A program made the translations under genes and the position numbers. A stretch of 64,000 bases of DNA from JAUNSR01 sp036655355. Lineage in GTDB: Bacteria > Bacteroidota > Bacteroidia > Bacteroidales > JAUNSR01. The stretch is taken from the NCBI GenBank assembly GCA_036655355.1, contig JAVVQG010000017.1, positions 21,076-85,075 on the forward strand. The letters are read 5' to 3'. Below are positions 28,244 to 37,460 of the stretch, one piece after another. Numbering within the stretch: position 1 is the first letter of the stretch; each line of letters opens with the position of its first letter. Below the pieces are notes generated by a model. The model had not been told where the DNA came from and searched no databases. It was given only the letters and a program-made list of their open reading frames with translations.

Positions 28244-29641
28244 TTAAAATGCATGATCATCCGGCTTAAACACCTGAACGCTTGTCTGGGCGATTATTTT
28301 CATATCCAACCAGAAGCTCCAGTTCTCAAGATACCATAAATCATATTCAACGCGTTTCTCCATCTGCCATTCTTCGCGGGTTTCTCCACGATAACCGTTT
28401 ACCTGCGCCCAGCCCGTTAGGCCCGGTTTTACGTAATGTCGAACCATGTATTTGTCGATCAATCGGGAGTAGTCGTGTGTATGTTTCAACATATGTGGCC
28501 GAGGACCCACTACAGACATCTCGCCTTTTAATATATTAATGAATTGAGGAAGCTCGTCGAGGTTGGTTCGACGAAGAAAATCACCAATCACAGTTTTTCG
28601 CGGATCATCTTTCGTTGCCTGAAGGGTATCGGCAGCATCATTTACATGCATGCTTCGGAATTTATAGCACCAGAAATCTTTGCCCCCCCTTCCGGTTCTG
28701 AGTTGTTTAAAAAGAACCGGTCCGGGGGATGATAATTTTACAGCAACAGCAATCGGTAGATACCAAAGCGGCGCAATGAGCAACACCATTAATGCGAATA
28801 GAATATCGAAACTCCGCTTTATGAATCGGGCTAATAAATCATTTAACGGTTCTTTCCGGGGTATCATGACTGGAACGGTCCCCAACAATTCGAGTTTCAT
28901 CGTCCTCGATATTTCGGTATCGAAACAGGGTACGATATAAAAACGAATCATATTATTCTCACAGTAATTCATTAATTGAGCGATGCGGGGATTCTCATTT
29001 GCCATCAAGCCACAATAAAGCTCATCAACCTGATTGACATGCATATAGGATAACATCGAGTCTAGATCTCCTAGATAAGGTTTAAGGCGAGTGCCTCTCT
29101 TCCAACTTTTATCAAAATACCCTAAAACACGATAACCGTATGCATCCTGTGCCGTCAGTTCCGTATAAAGATCTTCGATATTCTTACCGCTTCCCACCAG
29201 AGCCACATTCTTGAAATTGTATCCAGATTTCCGATACCTCTTTAACATGAACCAAACGAAGAACCACCAACAGAAAAGTGTGCAAAAGAATACCAAATAG
29301 AAAATTGCCACGAACGTTCGAGACAGGTCAACGAACTTCATCAGCAACATCAGTGAAAGAAAAACAAAGAAATGAGAAAGGGTGATCCTTGCAGCATTCG
29401 CGAGGAGACGATGTGAGAAAAGTATACGTTGTTCATGGAACTTCTGGTAATAAAAAAATATCGTGGGAATATAGGCTACGTTTACCCAAAGAATAAGAGC
29501 GGGTTTGTTACTCCACACCTCCTCGTTCAGCATATCTCGAAAAAGATAAAGAGCTGTGATAAAAAGTGAGTTCAGCAAAACAAACTCACCTCCTACCGTG
29601 ATAAAATTTATAAGATAGCCATACCCTTTTCTCTGTTCCAT
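28244..29641 (-). CDS. WcaJ-like undecaprenyl-phosphate glucose phosphotransferase
   Basis: This 465-residue membrane enzyme is predicted to put the first sugar phosphate on undecaprenyl phosphate. It has an N-terminal cluster of membrane helices, a CoA_binding_3-like domain (NVALVGSGKNIEDLYTEL), a further helix, then the transferase domain with CYKFRSMHVND, LPQFINILKGEMSVVGPRPH and GLTGWAQVNGYRGET, typical of WcaJ. ATG 29641 (MEQRKGYGYL) is preferred; a longer frame reaches 29674. It is the likely initiator for the polysaccharide made by the genes at 31941-43094. The sugar is inferred. Confidence 0.87.
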   Translation of the reverse strand: MEQRKGYGYLINFITVGGEFVLLNSLFITALYLFRDMLNEEVWSNKPALILWVNVAYIPTIFFYYQKFHEQRILFSHRLLANAARITLSHFFVFLSLMLLMKFVDLSRTFVAIFYLVFFCTLFCWWFFVWFMLKRYRKSGYNFKNVALVGSGKNIEDLYTELTAQDAYGYRVLGYFDKSWKRGTRLKPYLGDLDSMLSYMHVNQVDELYCGLMANENPRIAQLMNYCENNMIRFYIVPCFDTEISRTMKLELLGTVPVMIPRKEPLNDLLARFIKRSFDILFALMVLLIAPLWYLPIAVAVKLSSPGPVLFKQLRTGRGGKDFWCYKFRSMHVNDAADTLQATKDDPRKTVIGDFLRRTNLDELPQFINILKGEMSVVGPRPHMLKHTHDYSRLIDKYMVRHYVKPGLTGWAQVNGYRGETREEWQMEKRVEYDLWYLENWSFWLDMKIIAQTSVQVFKPDDHAF

Positions 29642-29730
29642 GTTCACCTTGATTAAACAGCTGTAGGAAACCAATCGGATTGGTTCCTGATAGTAAAACG
29701 AAAAACTAGATCGCTTATTATTCTATCGCA

Positions 29731-29738
29731 CAAAAATA
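29731..29738 (-). promoter_or_regulatory. -7 element for WcaJ-like gene
   Basis: The minus strand reads TATTTTTG, an exact match to TAnnTTTG, 90 bp before the chosen start. No clear -33. Confidence 0.45.
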
Positions 29739-29762
29739 TAATTAATTAAAAGAAAAAATAGA

Positions 29763-29770
29763 TAGTTTTG
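29763..29770 (+). promoter_or_regulatory. -7 element for Wzi-like gene
   Basis: TAGTTTTG matches TAnnTTTG, about 105 bp before the ATG. No clear -33. Confidence 0.45.
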
Positions 29771-29874
29771 TGAGTGCTTACGCCCCGAGGAGATATATAA
29801 ACGCGCATTTATGAATAATTTACAATGGATCCTCGGAAAGATCAACTTTTTATCAGGCATTATAATAAACACGG

Positions 29875-31359
29875 ATGAAATCACATTTTAAATCGCTCCT
29901 CTTTATTCTTTTCATATTTACTGTATCTGAACAGAGTGTCGGACAAATTCCGCTGGTTCTGCGTAGTTCTTCTGAAGTAATTTTTGGAACGGGGGAATTC
30001 GCACCTTATTATTTGGTAAGTAATCGCCATGGCGTTCCTTCTTTAAATCCAAACAACGGCTATTTACGGGCTGAATTACAGAAACCGGTTCGTTATGACC
30101 GTAAATTCGATTATGGATTCGGTGTTGACGCGCTTGCATCTTACAATAACACTTCTGTATTCAGGTTACAGCAATTGTATGGGGAGGTTAGATACAGGGG
30201 AATTAATCTTATGTTTGGTAGTAAAGAATATGGAGGGGTATTTAAAAATGAACAGCTGAGTTCGGGAGGAATGGTATGGTCCGGTAATGCGCGGCCTATT
30301 CCGCAAATTCGGCTGAGTATACCGAACTTTATAACCGTACCTTTCACCAGCGGATGGGTACAGATAAAAGGAGACGTTGCTTACGGGAAATTTTTAGGGG
30401 ACGATTGGTTACGGGAACAGTATGATTACCAGAGCTGGTTCATTACTACGGATGTGTGGTATCATACAAAATCACTCTTCTTCAGAAGCAAGGAGGAGAA
30501 GAGATTTATCTTAACATTAGGTCTGGAAGCGAGCGCGCAGTTCGGAGGTAATCACAGATCATGGAGCAATCAGTCACTGACAAACGAGATAATTCAACGG
30601 GTTCGTTTCAAAGATTTTCTAAACATCCTGATTCCGGGTAAAGGGGATGAGACAAGTGCAGCTGGCGATCAGGCCTATATGTACGGAAATCACCTGGGGG
30701 CATGGCATGGCGTGGGAGAGTATAAATTCAGAAATGAGTCGGTATTGAAAGGATATTTTGAATGGTTCTTTGAGATGGGTTCCGGCATTGGTAAATTAAA
30801 TGGCTGGGACGGTTTGTGGGGATTAGAATACAATACGAATCGAAAGAGCATCTGCTCTTCCGTCGTATTGGAATATCTCCAGACAACGAATCAAAGCGGT
30901 CCGATTCACTGGGCACCGGGAGACTTTCCCGGAACCTCACTCACACCGGAAGCTACGGGAAGTGACAATTATTACAACAATTATTTCTATAACGGTTGGG
31001 CTCATTATGGGCAAGGCAACGGAAATCCACTTCTAAAATCGCCCATATACAATAAAGATGGTTACCTTAGTTTTACAGATAATCGTATAAAGGCTGTACA
31101 TCTGGGAGGAAAAGGATATTTGAGTCACTGCCTTGAATACAAACTTTTGGTTTCTTATCGCAAGAGTTGGGGGACGCCGTTGATACCTTCAATCCCAATA
31201 ACTTATGACATATCCGGATTAATCCATTTGAGCTACACGTCGGAATATATTAAAAATTGGACTATTACGACTCAACTTGGCATTGATAAAGGAAATCTAT
31301 TTGGAAACAACATAGGAGGAGCACTTTTATTAAAAAAGGAATTCTTCATTAAACAATAA
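29875..31359 (+). CDS. Wzi-like capsule assembly outer-membrane protein
   Basis: This 494-residue secreted protein starts with a signal peptide (hydrophobic 7-18, cleavage probably near SVGQ). The rest is rich in aromatic, glycine-containing strands, as in the Bacteroidota Cap_assemb_Wzi family of outer-membrane beta barrels that hold or organise surface polysaccharide. Family features visible are the GTGEFAPYYLVSNRHG opening and FGSKEYGG. It lies beside the polysaccharide cluster on the opposite strand with its own promoter. The C-terminal residues KKEFFIKQ are less aromatic than usual for a barrel end. Confidence 0.8.
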   Translation: MKSHFKSLLFILFIFTVSEQSVGQIPLVLRSSSEVIFGTGEFAPYYLVSNRHGVPSLNPNNGYLRAELQKPVRYDRKFDYGFGVDALASYNNTSVFRLQQLYGEVRYRGINLMFGSKEYGGVFKNEQLSSGGMVWSGNARPIPQIRLSIPNFITVPFTSGWVQIKGDVAYGKFLGDDWLREQYDYQSWFITTDVWYHTKSLFFRSKEEKRFILTLGLEASAQFGGNHRSWSNQSLTNEIIQRVRFKDFLNILIPGKGDETSAAGDQAYMYGNHLGAWHGVGEYKFRNESVLKGYFEWFFEMGSGIGKLNGWDGLWGLEYNTNRKSICSSVVLEYLQTTNQSGPIHWAPGDFPGTSLTPEATGSDNYYNNYFYNGWAHYGQGNGNPLLKSPIYNKDGYLSFTDNRIKAVHLGGKGYLSHCLEYKLLVSYRKSWGTPLIPSIPITYDISGLIHLSYTSEYIKNWTITTQLGIDKGNLFGNNIGGALLLKKEFFIKQ

Positions 31360-31367
31360 TTCAAAAT

Positions 31368-31555
31368 AATCGTCCTAGCTCATCTAAAGTTGAGTTACCC
31401 AACTGAAGGTATATTAATGGCGCATTTGACCTTGATGTAAAAATAGAAAATATACAAATGAAATCGCCCTAGCTCCCCTAAAGCTAAATTACCCAACAGA
31501 AGGTATAGTAATGGCGCATTTGACCTTAATGTAAAAATAGAAAATATACAAATGA
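31368..31555. repeat. 94-bp direct repeat, two tandem units
   Basis: Unit 1 is 31368-31461 and unit 2 is 31462-31555. They share long identical blocks, for example GGCGCATTTGACCTT and the last 24 bases apart from phase. Unit 2 ends in the start codon region of the lipoprotein gene. A diverged third copy starts at 33079. Confidence 0.9.
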
Positions 31556-31944
31556 AATATCTAATAGTTCTAAGTTTGAGCCTCCTAATCTCAGGTTGTA
31601 CCCAGAACAATGGTCAGATCGGAGACCTTTTTGGTTTGTGGATATTAGCGGAAAAATATCCAACCAACCATACGGAAATAAACAACCAGGATTCCCGACT
31701 ATTTATCGCCTTCCAAGGAGAAATAGTCTGTTTAAAGAACATTGTCGCACCTCATAGTTACAAGGAGTGCTTTGGCAAATATAAATTAAGTTGCGATTCT
31801 ATAACCTTTGAATTTTTAGAGGGTGATCTTTCAATTATCAACGATTTTAATTTCAACAAAAAAGAGACATTTGGGATCAACACCTCTAAGAAGAAACTGA
31901 CTCTTTCTAAAGAACAGTGTTATTGGAATTTTTCAAAGTATTAA
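31552..31944 (+). CDS. Small lipoprotein, possibly lipocalin-like
   Basis: This 130-residue protein has a short signal peptide and lipobox LISGC (Cys at about 16), so it is predicted to be a lipidated envelope protein. The mature part (DLFGLWILAEKYP... followed by short beta-rich segments with internal Cys) resembles small lipocalin-like lipoproteins of Bacteroidota, but I do not recognise a specific family. Its start codon is inside a 94-bp repeat unit, and its stop overlaps the stop of the convergent glycosyltransferase by 3-4 bp. Base composition is AT-rich like the sugar genes. Confidence 0.75.
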   Translation: MKYLIVLSLSLLISGCTQNNGQIGDLFGLWILAEKYPTNHTEINNQDSRLFIAFQGEIVCLKNIVAPHSYKECFGKYKLSCDSITFEFLEGDLSIINDFNFNKKETFGINTSKKKLTLSKEQCYWNFSKY

Positions 31945-33053
31945 TACCCATTCTTTGGTGTTTTTAAAACCGATGAAAAAAGAGTTTCATATTTTGTTAT
32001 TATATTTTCCCAACTATAATTTTCGGTAATAAGTTTTCTATTTCTTGAAATTCGACATTCCTCCCCCTCTAAATAGCTTTGTTTAGTAATAATATCTCGT
32101 ATCTCCTCTTTATTTTTAAAATAGAGTGCATTCTCAGCCAATACACTCCTATTGAACTTATTATCATGAGCAATAATATTTGAATCTGACCCCATCGCTT
32201 CCAATAAAGATGGGTTAGTTCCTCCTACAGAATGGCCATGAAAATAAGCACGGGCAAATTTTCTAATATTATTCAGATCATGAAGTTTATATATACCACC
32301 TAGGAATACAATATTTTGGCCTTTATACTTATCAATCAAAAACTTACCGTAATTTGAATTCACTCCTCCAACTACAATAAATGGAATTTCACATTTTGAC
32401 AAACAAAATCCATCCAATATGGTTTCGATATTATTCTCTGGTTCTAATCTTGCTATCAATAAAAAATAGTTCTTTTTGAATAATTGATAGTTCTCTAGAA
32501 TTTTCTCATCAAAACTACCTGCACAGATTGCACCATAAGGAATAAAGTACGACTCCTTATTATACTCTTGGAGGTAATATTCTTGAATCCCTAAATTATC
32601 AGAAACTAAAACATGCGATTTACTCACTGCAAGTTTTTCCAATGACTTAATAAGTTTTCTCGTTAGATTATTCCATTTGCTTCTTTTCCATTCAAGGCCG
32701 TCCATATTCGTTACTACGACAGAGGAAGAATCCTTTCCGATTAGGTAATAGGAAGGTGCGTTACTATGATAGCCACATTCTAAAATAATATCACATTGCA
32801 TATCCAATGCATCTTTAAGACATAGATAATCGTAAATAAAATTAGCTGCAGCTCCCAAATAATTTTCGGGACTATATTTTTGCACAATCCGAACCCCTTT
32901 ATATTCAGATAAACGATATGGATGAAAATGGGGATTATATACGATCACCTCATGTCCCCGTTCCACGAGACCACAAGAAAGATATTCTGCAAATTGTTCA
33001 AATCCCCCATAATTATTGGGGATACCGCGGGTTCCTAATATTGCTATTTTCAT
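31941..33053 (-). CDS. DUF1972/GT4 glycosyltransferase
   Basis: This 370-residue glycosyltransferase has a DUF1972 N-terminus (MKIAILGTRGIPNNYGGFEQFAE) and a GT4-like C-terminal half (FYHG/YFHGHSVGGTNPSLLEAMG). Relatives include rhamnosyl- and galactosyltransferases of capsule and O-antigen loci. ATG 33053 is preferred because it gives the standard N-terminus; the longer frame to 33116 runs through a repeat copy. It is the last gene of the minus-strand polysaccharide cluster and convergent with the lipoprotein gene. Donor and acceptor are unknown. Confidence 0.85.
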   Translation of the reverse strand: MKIAILGTRGIPNNYGGFEQFAEYLSCGLVERGHEVIVYNPHFHPYRLSEYKGVRIVQKYSPENYLGAAANFIYDYLCLKDALDMQCDIILECGYHSNAPSYYLIGKDSSSVVVTNMDGLEWKRSKWNNLTRKLIKSLEKLAVSKSHVLVSDNLGIQEYYLQEYNKESYFIPYGAICAGSFDEKILENYQLFKKNYFLLIARLEPENNIETILDGFCLSKCEIPFIVVGGVNSNYGKFLIDKYKGQNIVFLGGIYKLHDLNNIRKFARAYFHGHSVGGTNPSLLEAMGSDSNIIAHDNKFNRSVLAENALYFKNKEEIRDIITKQSYLEGEECRISRNRKLITENYSWENIITKYETLFSSVLKTPKNGY

Positions 33054-33078
33054 TGTTTTCAAACTTAACTTAAAATGA

Positions 33079-33150
33079 AATCGTCCTAGCTCTCCAAAAG
33101 TTGAAATACTCAACAAAGGGTATCGACGGGGTGCATGTGATGTTGAATAA
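33079..33150. repeat. Third, diverged copy of the 94-bp repeat
   Basis: Starts AATCGTCCTAGCTCTCC like unit 1 at 31368, keeps the GTTGA...TCAAC hairpin and GGTAT, then fades. It is in the same orientation, just upstream of the glycosyltransferase start, so it and the tandem pair bracket 31556-33078. Confidence 0.7.
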
Positions 33151-33157
33151 ACATCAT

Positions 33158-34306
33158 TTAGTCTGATAATTTTTCATTCATAAAACAGGTATACCTATTT
33201 ATAAAGCAAGCTTCACTATAATTATCCATGAAATATTGGTGACCTCTTTCACCCATTACATTAATCAGATCTGGGTTTTGAATAAAAAAGTCAATTTTTT
33301 CTGCAAGTTCATGTGGATCACATTTGTTCACAATAAAACCACTTACATTATTAAGAATCATTTCAGGAATTCCTCCAACCTTGGTGCCGATTACTGGTTT
33401 TTTCCAATACATCCCCTCTAGCACAGTTGTAGGAAAAGGGTCTTCAAACATTGATGGCACGATAATTACATCTACATTGTGATAAATGTGTTCGATATCA
33501 CTAATAAAAGGAAGAATCTTTATTTCTGAATCTAACTGAGAATTAGATATTTCTGTTTTTAAAGCATCCAGCATATATTCTTGTCCCGGAACCGTTCCTC
33601 CCACTAAATAAAAATTACTGCGACTTCGCACTTCAGGAGATAACTTTTTTATCGCATCCAATAAAAACAATTGTCCTTTATGTGACGGTTTTATTCTACC
33701 GATTAATGCAAAGTTCACTTTACTCCGATCAATAGAAAATGACAATTCCCTACTTTGTGAAGGTTTAAAATCGATTCCATTATGGATCAATAGCAATTTC
33801 TTTTGTGATTCAACTGTTAGATCTTCTAAATTTCTTTTTACAGCATTTGAAACGCATATAACAAAATCAGATAAATTAATCGCTAACTTATTTATGATTC
33901 GATGTATTATACTACCATTATCCAATATCTCATGAACATGTAATATTTTCCTTATCCTCTTTTTCCTAAAATAGAAGAAAACCGGAAACACGGCCAATGT
34001 ATTACAATAAACGATATCCGGGTTATTTGCAAGAACCTGTTTGCTTACTCCGAAAAACAGGAGCAAGTTTCTTATAAATTGCAACATCCCTTTTACATGA
34101 AAATTCTTTTTAGCAATTACAGGAATCGTGGACTCTATCCGAATAGCTACATCTTCAAAATTTGTCTGAACATAATTAAATAATTCACCCTGCGAAGGCA
34201 AAACTAATATTCTATTCCATCCTTCATATCTTTTCATAATATAAAGAAGAATCTTATCAGATCCATACATTTCGGAAGATGGATGAAAAAATACGATTGT
34301 TTTCAT
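33158..34306 (-). CDS. Glycosyltransferase family 4
   Basis: This 382-residue GT-B fold enzyme is probably cytoplasmic and membrane-associated. The C-terminal nucleotide-sugar region has the family pattern VPSMFEDPFPTTVLEGMYW followed by KPVIGTKVGGIPEMI, with the conserved Glu residues of the EX7E motif. The N-terminus MKTIVFFHPSSEMYGSDKIL is the acceptor-side domain. AT-rich codons as in its neighbours. The linkage formed is unknown. Confidence 0.87.
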   Translation of the reverse strand: MKTIVFFHPSSEMYGSDKILLYIMKRYEGWNRILVLPSQGELFNYVQTNFEDVAIRIESTIPVIAKKNFHVKGMLQFIRNLLLFFGVSKQVLANNPDIVYCNTLAVFPVFFYFRKKRIRKILHVHEILDNGSIIHRIINKLAINLSDFVICVSNAVKRNLEDLTVESQKKLLLIHNGIDFKPSQSRELSFSIDRSKVNFALIGRIKPSHKGQLFLLDAIKKLSPEVRSRSNFYLVGGTVPGQEYMLDALKTEISNSQLDSEIKILPFISDIEHIYHNVDVIIVPSMFEDPFPTTVLEGMYWKKPVIGTKVGGIPEMILNNVSGFIVNKCDPHELAEKIDFFIQNPDLINVMGERGHQYFMDNYSEACFINRYTCFMNEKLSD

Positions 34307-34368
34307 AAATACCGGGTCTTTAAGTAAAATGAATATAATCCCAGAAAAAGCACTTACATAAAAGCATC

Positions 34369-35151
34369 TTAATTGCTCGTTGTGAAGCTGGATCGGATAG
34401 AATTATATTTAAAATTTCGCAAATAGTAGGTTTTGAAAAGCAATAACCGATAGAGATAATAGAGAAATACTTTAATTGGATTGTTTCCTGCTGTCTTTCT
34501 TTGAGCGATTGAAGACTCTTTCAATGCCTTTATTGAAAAACTTATACCACCTAACTCCATATTAGCCAAAACTTCAGGAATGAAAAACGTTTTCAATTCG
34601 CCTCTTTTACGCAATAACAATTCATAATCACCTGCAATCAGATAATCGGTATCGAATAAACCTACATCCTCAAATAATTTTCGATTATGCAACGCTCCAA
34701 CATGCGCTAACGTCATGATATTTCTAAATTCTCTCCATTTCCATTTTTGCCCAAAAACAGTTGCTTCTATACCATCGATTGTAACATTTTGCACCTTCCC
34801 AGATATAAAATCAAGGTGAGAAGATGAAGTATTTATCACATTCGTATATTTCAAAAGCGTATCTGGATAAAGCGTATCGCCAGCACCTAGAAAACATATC
34901 CATTTCCCGGTTGCAACATTTATCCCTTTATTCCACGCATCATAGACGCCATTATCTTGCTCTGAGACCCAGTAAGAAATAAAATCTTCGTTTTCACGAA
35001 TTACATCAACTGTCAAATCGTCTGAACCTCCATCAATTATTATTAGCTCAAAATTCTTATAATGTTGTTTTCTCAGACTCTTTAACGTGGTATTTAATTT
35101 ATACCCTGGATTATAAGTGGCAATAATTATGGAAATAAGAACATCCTCCAT
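34369..35151 (-). CDS. Glycosyltransferase family 2
   Basis: This 260-residue GT-A enzyme has the typical start ISIIIATYNPGYKLNTTLKS, the IDGGSDD segment, and a DxD-like metal motif region (LGAGDTLYPD). Resembles the small GT2 proteins that add single sugars in O-antigen and capsule clusters. It lies 40 bp after the upstream GT4 gene and is likely in the same operon. Confidence 0.87.
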   Translation of the reverse strand: MEDVLISIIIATYNPGYKLNTTLKSLRKQHYKNFELIIIDGGSDDLTVDVIRENEDFISYWVSEQDNGVYDAWNKGINVATGKWICFLGAGDTLYPDTLLKYTNVINTSSSHLDFISGKVQNVTIDGIEATVFGQKWKWREFRNIMTLAHVGALHNRKLFEDVGLFDTDYLIAGDYELLLRKRGELKTFFIPEVLANMELGGISFSIKALKESSIAQRKTAGNNPIKVFLYYLYRLLLFKTYYLRNFKYNSIRSSFTTSN

Positions 35152-35191
35152 TATACTTAATTTATAGCTTTAAAAACAATCTATTGAATTT

Positions 35192-36268
35192 TCAAATTTT
35201 CCGATATGACGCTAACGTTGTTCTAGCCGTTTTCTCCCATGAGAAATTACGCATTCTTTGATTCCCTTTACTCCGAAGATTTTCTCTCAATTGTTTATTG
35301 TCAAGAATAGATCGCACCTGTTCTTGAATTGAGTCTTGATCGTTGGGATCAAAATACAAAGCTGCATCACCTGCAATTTCAGGAAAACAGCTTGTGTTAC
35401 TTATGCAAATAGGACAATCGTTTCTGAAAGCTTCTAATATCGGCAATCCAAATCCCTCATACAAAGAAGGGTAAATAAACAATATCGCATTCTGGTATAG
35501 ATATTGGAGGTAATCTTCGGAAACGTATTGGGAATAAACGCAAGATTCCAGATTTAATTGATGAATTAAATGCTTTTCCGCTGCATTAAACTCGCCTCCT
35601 ACACATATGAGATCAATTGAATATCCCTTTAGTAATGATGCTAGAGCACGAATCGTAATTTCGAAATTCTTATAACCTTGCCTCTCCCCAACGAAAAGAA
35701 TATATTCATGGCGTTTTGAGTATGAATTTTTAAGATCTATCCGATTATTCACTCCATGATAGACTACATCAATTTTATCTTCCGGAAGATGATAATACGC
35801 CATTAAGTCTTTTTTCGTGTGATTACTTATTGCAATTATCCTATCAGCAGTCATAATTGTTTGCTTCTTCTTTTTCAGGAATCGCCGTACTTGATCTGTT
35901 TTTGGGAAGAACAGTTCATGAGTTAAATCATGAACTGTTATCACCATCGGATTTTTTGTAAACCTTTTCAGCAAAGTTGTATTATAATAAGTTGGATGAA
36001 TAATACAATCTCTATTTTTATTCAGTTTTGCATAAAGTTCTAACGAATTATAGAATTTCATGCTTCTCTTGATCCAAATTGAGTTCTTTTCAATAAATAA
36101 TTTATGATTATTGAATTCCTCTTTCACAAAAAGATTTTGGTGTAATCTACATATTAAGTCAGCATCACACCCAATTTCCAATAGATTTTTATATAACTCA
36201 GTATGATATTTTGAAATTCCTCCCACCCTTTGATCTACAAAGATCTGGTGATCAAATATTATTTTCAT
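35192..36268 (-). CDS. Glycosyltransferase family 4
   Basis: This 358-residue GT-B enzyme has an N-terminal GGISKYHTEL glycine-rich loop and a C-terminal FIYPSLYEGFGLPILEAF motif with the EX7E glutamates; CFPEIAGDAALYFDP follows. Mannosyltransferase-like members look alike, but the donor cannot be fixed. Its start overlaps the 3' end of the polymerase gene by 17 bp, indicating coupled expression. Confidence 0.88.
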   Translation of the reverse strand: MKIIFDHQIFVDQRVGGISKYHTELYKNLLEIGCDADLICRLHQNLFVKEEFNNHKLFIEKNSIWIKRSMKFYNSLELYAKLNKNRDCIIHPTYYNTTLLKRFTKNPMVITVHDLTHELFFPKTDQVRRFLKKKKQTIMTADRIIAISNHTKKDLMAYYHLPEDKIDVVYHGVNNRIDLKNSYSKRHEYILFVGERQGYKNFEITIRALASLLKGYSIDLICVGGEFNAAEKHLIHQLNLESCVYSQYVSEDYLQYLYQNAILFIYPSLYEGFGLPILEAFRNDCPICISNTSCFPEIAGDAALYFDPNDQDSIQEQVRSILDNKQLRENLRSKGNQRMRNFSWEKTARTTLASYRKI

Positions 36269-37460
36269 TCAGACATTGTTTAAGTTGTTCGTCATCCATT
36301 TGACAGATTTCTTCATTAAAACAAAAACTTATTGCAATAAACACCAGTGCGAATCTTAATGAAAATAATGGATTACCGGCAGGATAGAGTTCCAACAAGT
36401 AGATAAACAAATAAGCAGCAAATCCTTTGGCAAGCATATTATTACTATTGAAGGTCCCTCTATAGACAGCCAACAATAGCATTGCCAGGAATATAAATAA
36501 ACCGATATAACCTATGTCTAATATGATATCAAGAAATCCGGTTTCAATTCCTCCTCGCATGTCATTTATATCAGTATCTACATCGGATAAAGTGGGGCAA
36601 TAATAGGTCCCTGATATTCCTCTTCCAAGAATAAGATCAATTGGTGTCATATCATCCCAGAAATTTTCAACCACCCCCGATCTTGTATCTTCGTACAGTC
36701 GTTGCGTGATCTTTTTTACAAAGAGGTCGTTATAGGTATATTGAAATAGAACGGCAACACATCCGATTATCGTGAAGAAAATAGCCATCATTATGGTTCG
36801 AACACTAAACTTTGAATTCTTATGATATAAATAAAAGGCTGCAATACCGGAAAGAGACAATGTAAATATCTGATTTCTTCGAGCATGATACAATGCGAAC
36901 AAAAAACTGATTAGATAAATGGCTACGATTACTAGTTTCTTTTTATTATTGAATAATGGTAACAAGAATAATAATAGAGTTACCGAGTATGATAAAAATT
37001 TATTATGTAGCTCAAGCATATCGAAACTGGTTCCCGTAAGATTACTCCAATTGAGTACAATCATTATCAGATAAAGAATGCCTGAAATATAAATACCATT
37101 AAGAATAAGAGGAATATCTTTTTGGCTTATTAAGATCAACAAAATAAAGGGTACCAAATAGGGCATAAAAAACGAAGGGGTGGAGATAACTCTACGAAGA
37201 GAGTCGATATTAAATTCATCCCCTCTGATGAGATTGACCGAAACAATTAAAAGAAAAATCAAAATAATATAGGACGTATACTTTTTAAAAATTCCTTTAT
37301 CTGATAAGACAAGAGCAATTACAAAAAATAGAACTCCGAAAAGTTTTACCCATGGGAAGAACTCATTATCCAGTATCTCATTCATGATTAAACCCACACT
37401 ATAGATTAACAGTGAATATAATAAGATTGACCAGGTTAATTTTCTTTTTTCTATTAGCAT
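36252..37460 (-). CDS. Oligosaccharide repeat-unit polymerase (Wzy-like)
   Basis: This 402-residue inner-membrane protein has about ten to twelve hydrophobic helices and one large hydrophilic loop (about 230-300, including RLYEDTRSG and LGRGISGTYY), the typical look of O-antigen/capsule polymerases, which polymerise lipid-linked repeat units in the periplasm. Wzy proteins share little sequence; the call rests on topology, the loop and location between glycosyltransferases and wzx. Overlaps both neighbours. Confidence 0.8.
   Translation of the reverse strand: MLIEKRKLTWSILLYSLLIYSVGLIMNEILDNEFFPWVKLFGVLFFVIALVLSDKGIFKKYTSYIILIFLLIVSVNLIRGDEFNIDSLRRVISTPSFFMPYLVPFILLILISQKDIPLILNGIYISGILYLIMIVLNWSNLTGTSFDMLELHNKFLSYSVTLLLFLLPLFNNKKKLVIVAIYLISFLFALYHARRNQIFTLSLSGIAAFYLYHKNSKFSVRTIMMAIFFTIIGCVAVLFQYTYNDLFVKKITQRLYEDTRSGVVENFWDDMTPIDLILGRGISGTYYCPTLSDVDTDINDMRGGIETGFLDIILDIGYIGLFIFLAMLLLAVYRGTFNSNNMLAKGFAAYLFIYLLELYPAGNPLFSLRFALVFIAISFCFNEEICQMDDEQLKQCLNENNI

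Noticed and set aside
31395..31610. Minus-strand frame of 71 codons across the 94-bp repeats
   Set aside because: It is just the repeat read twice (GELGRFH... occurs in both units) and overlaps the lipoprotein start.
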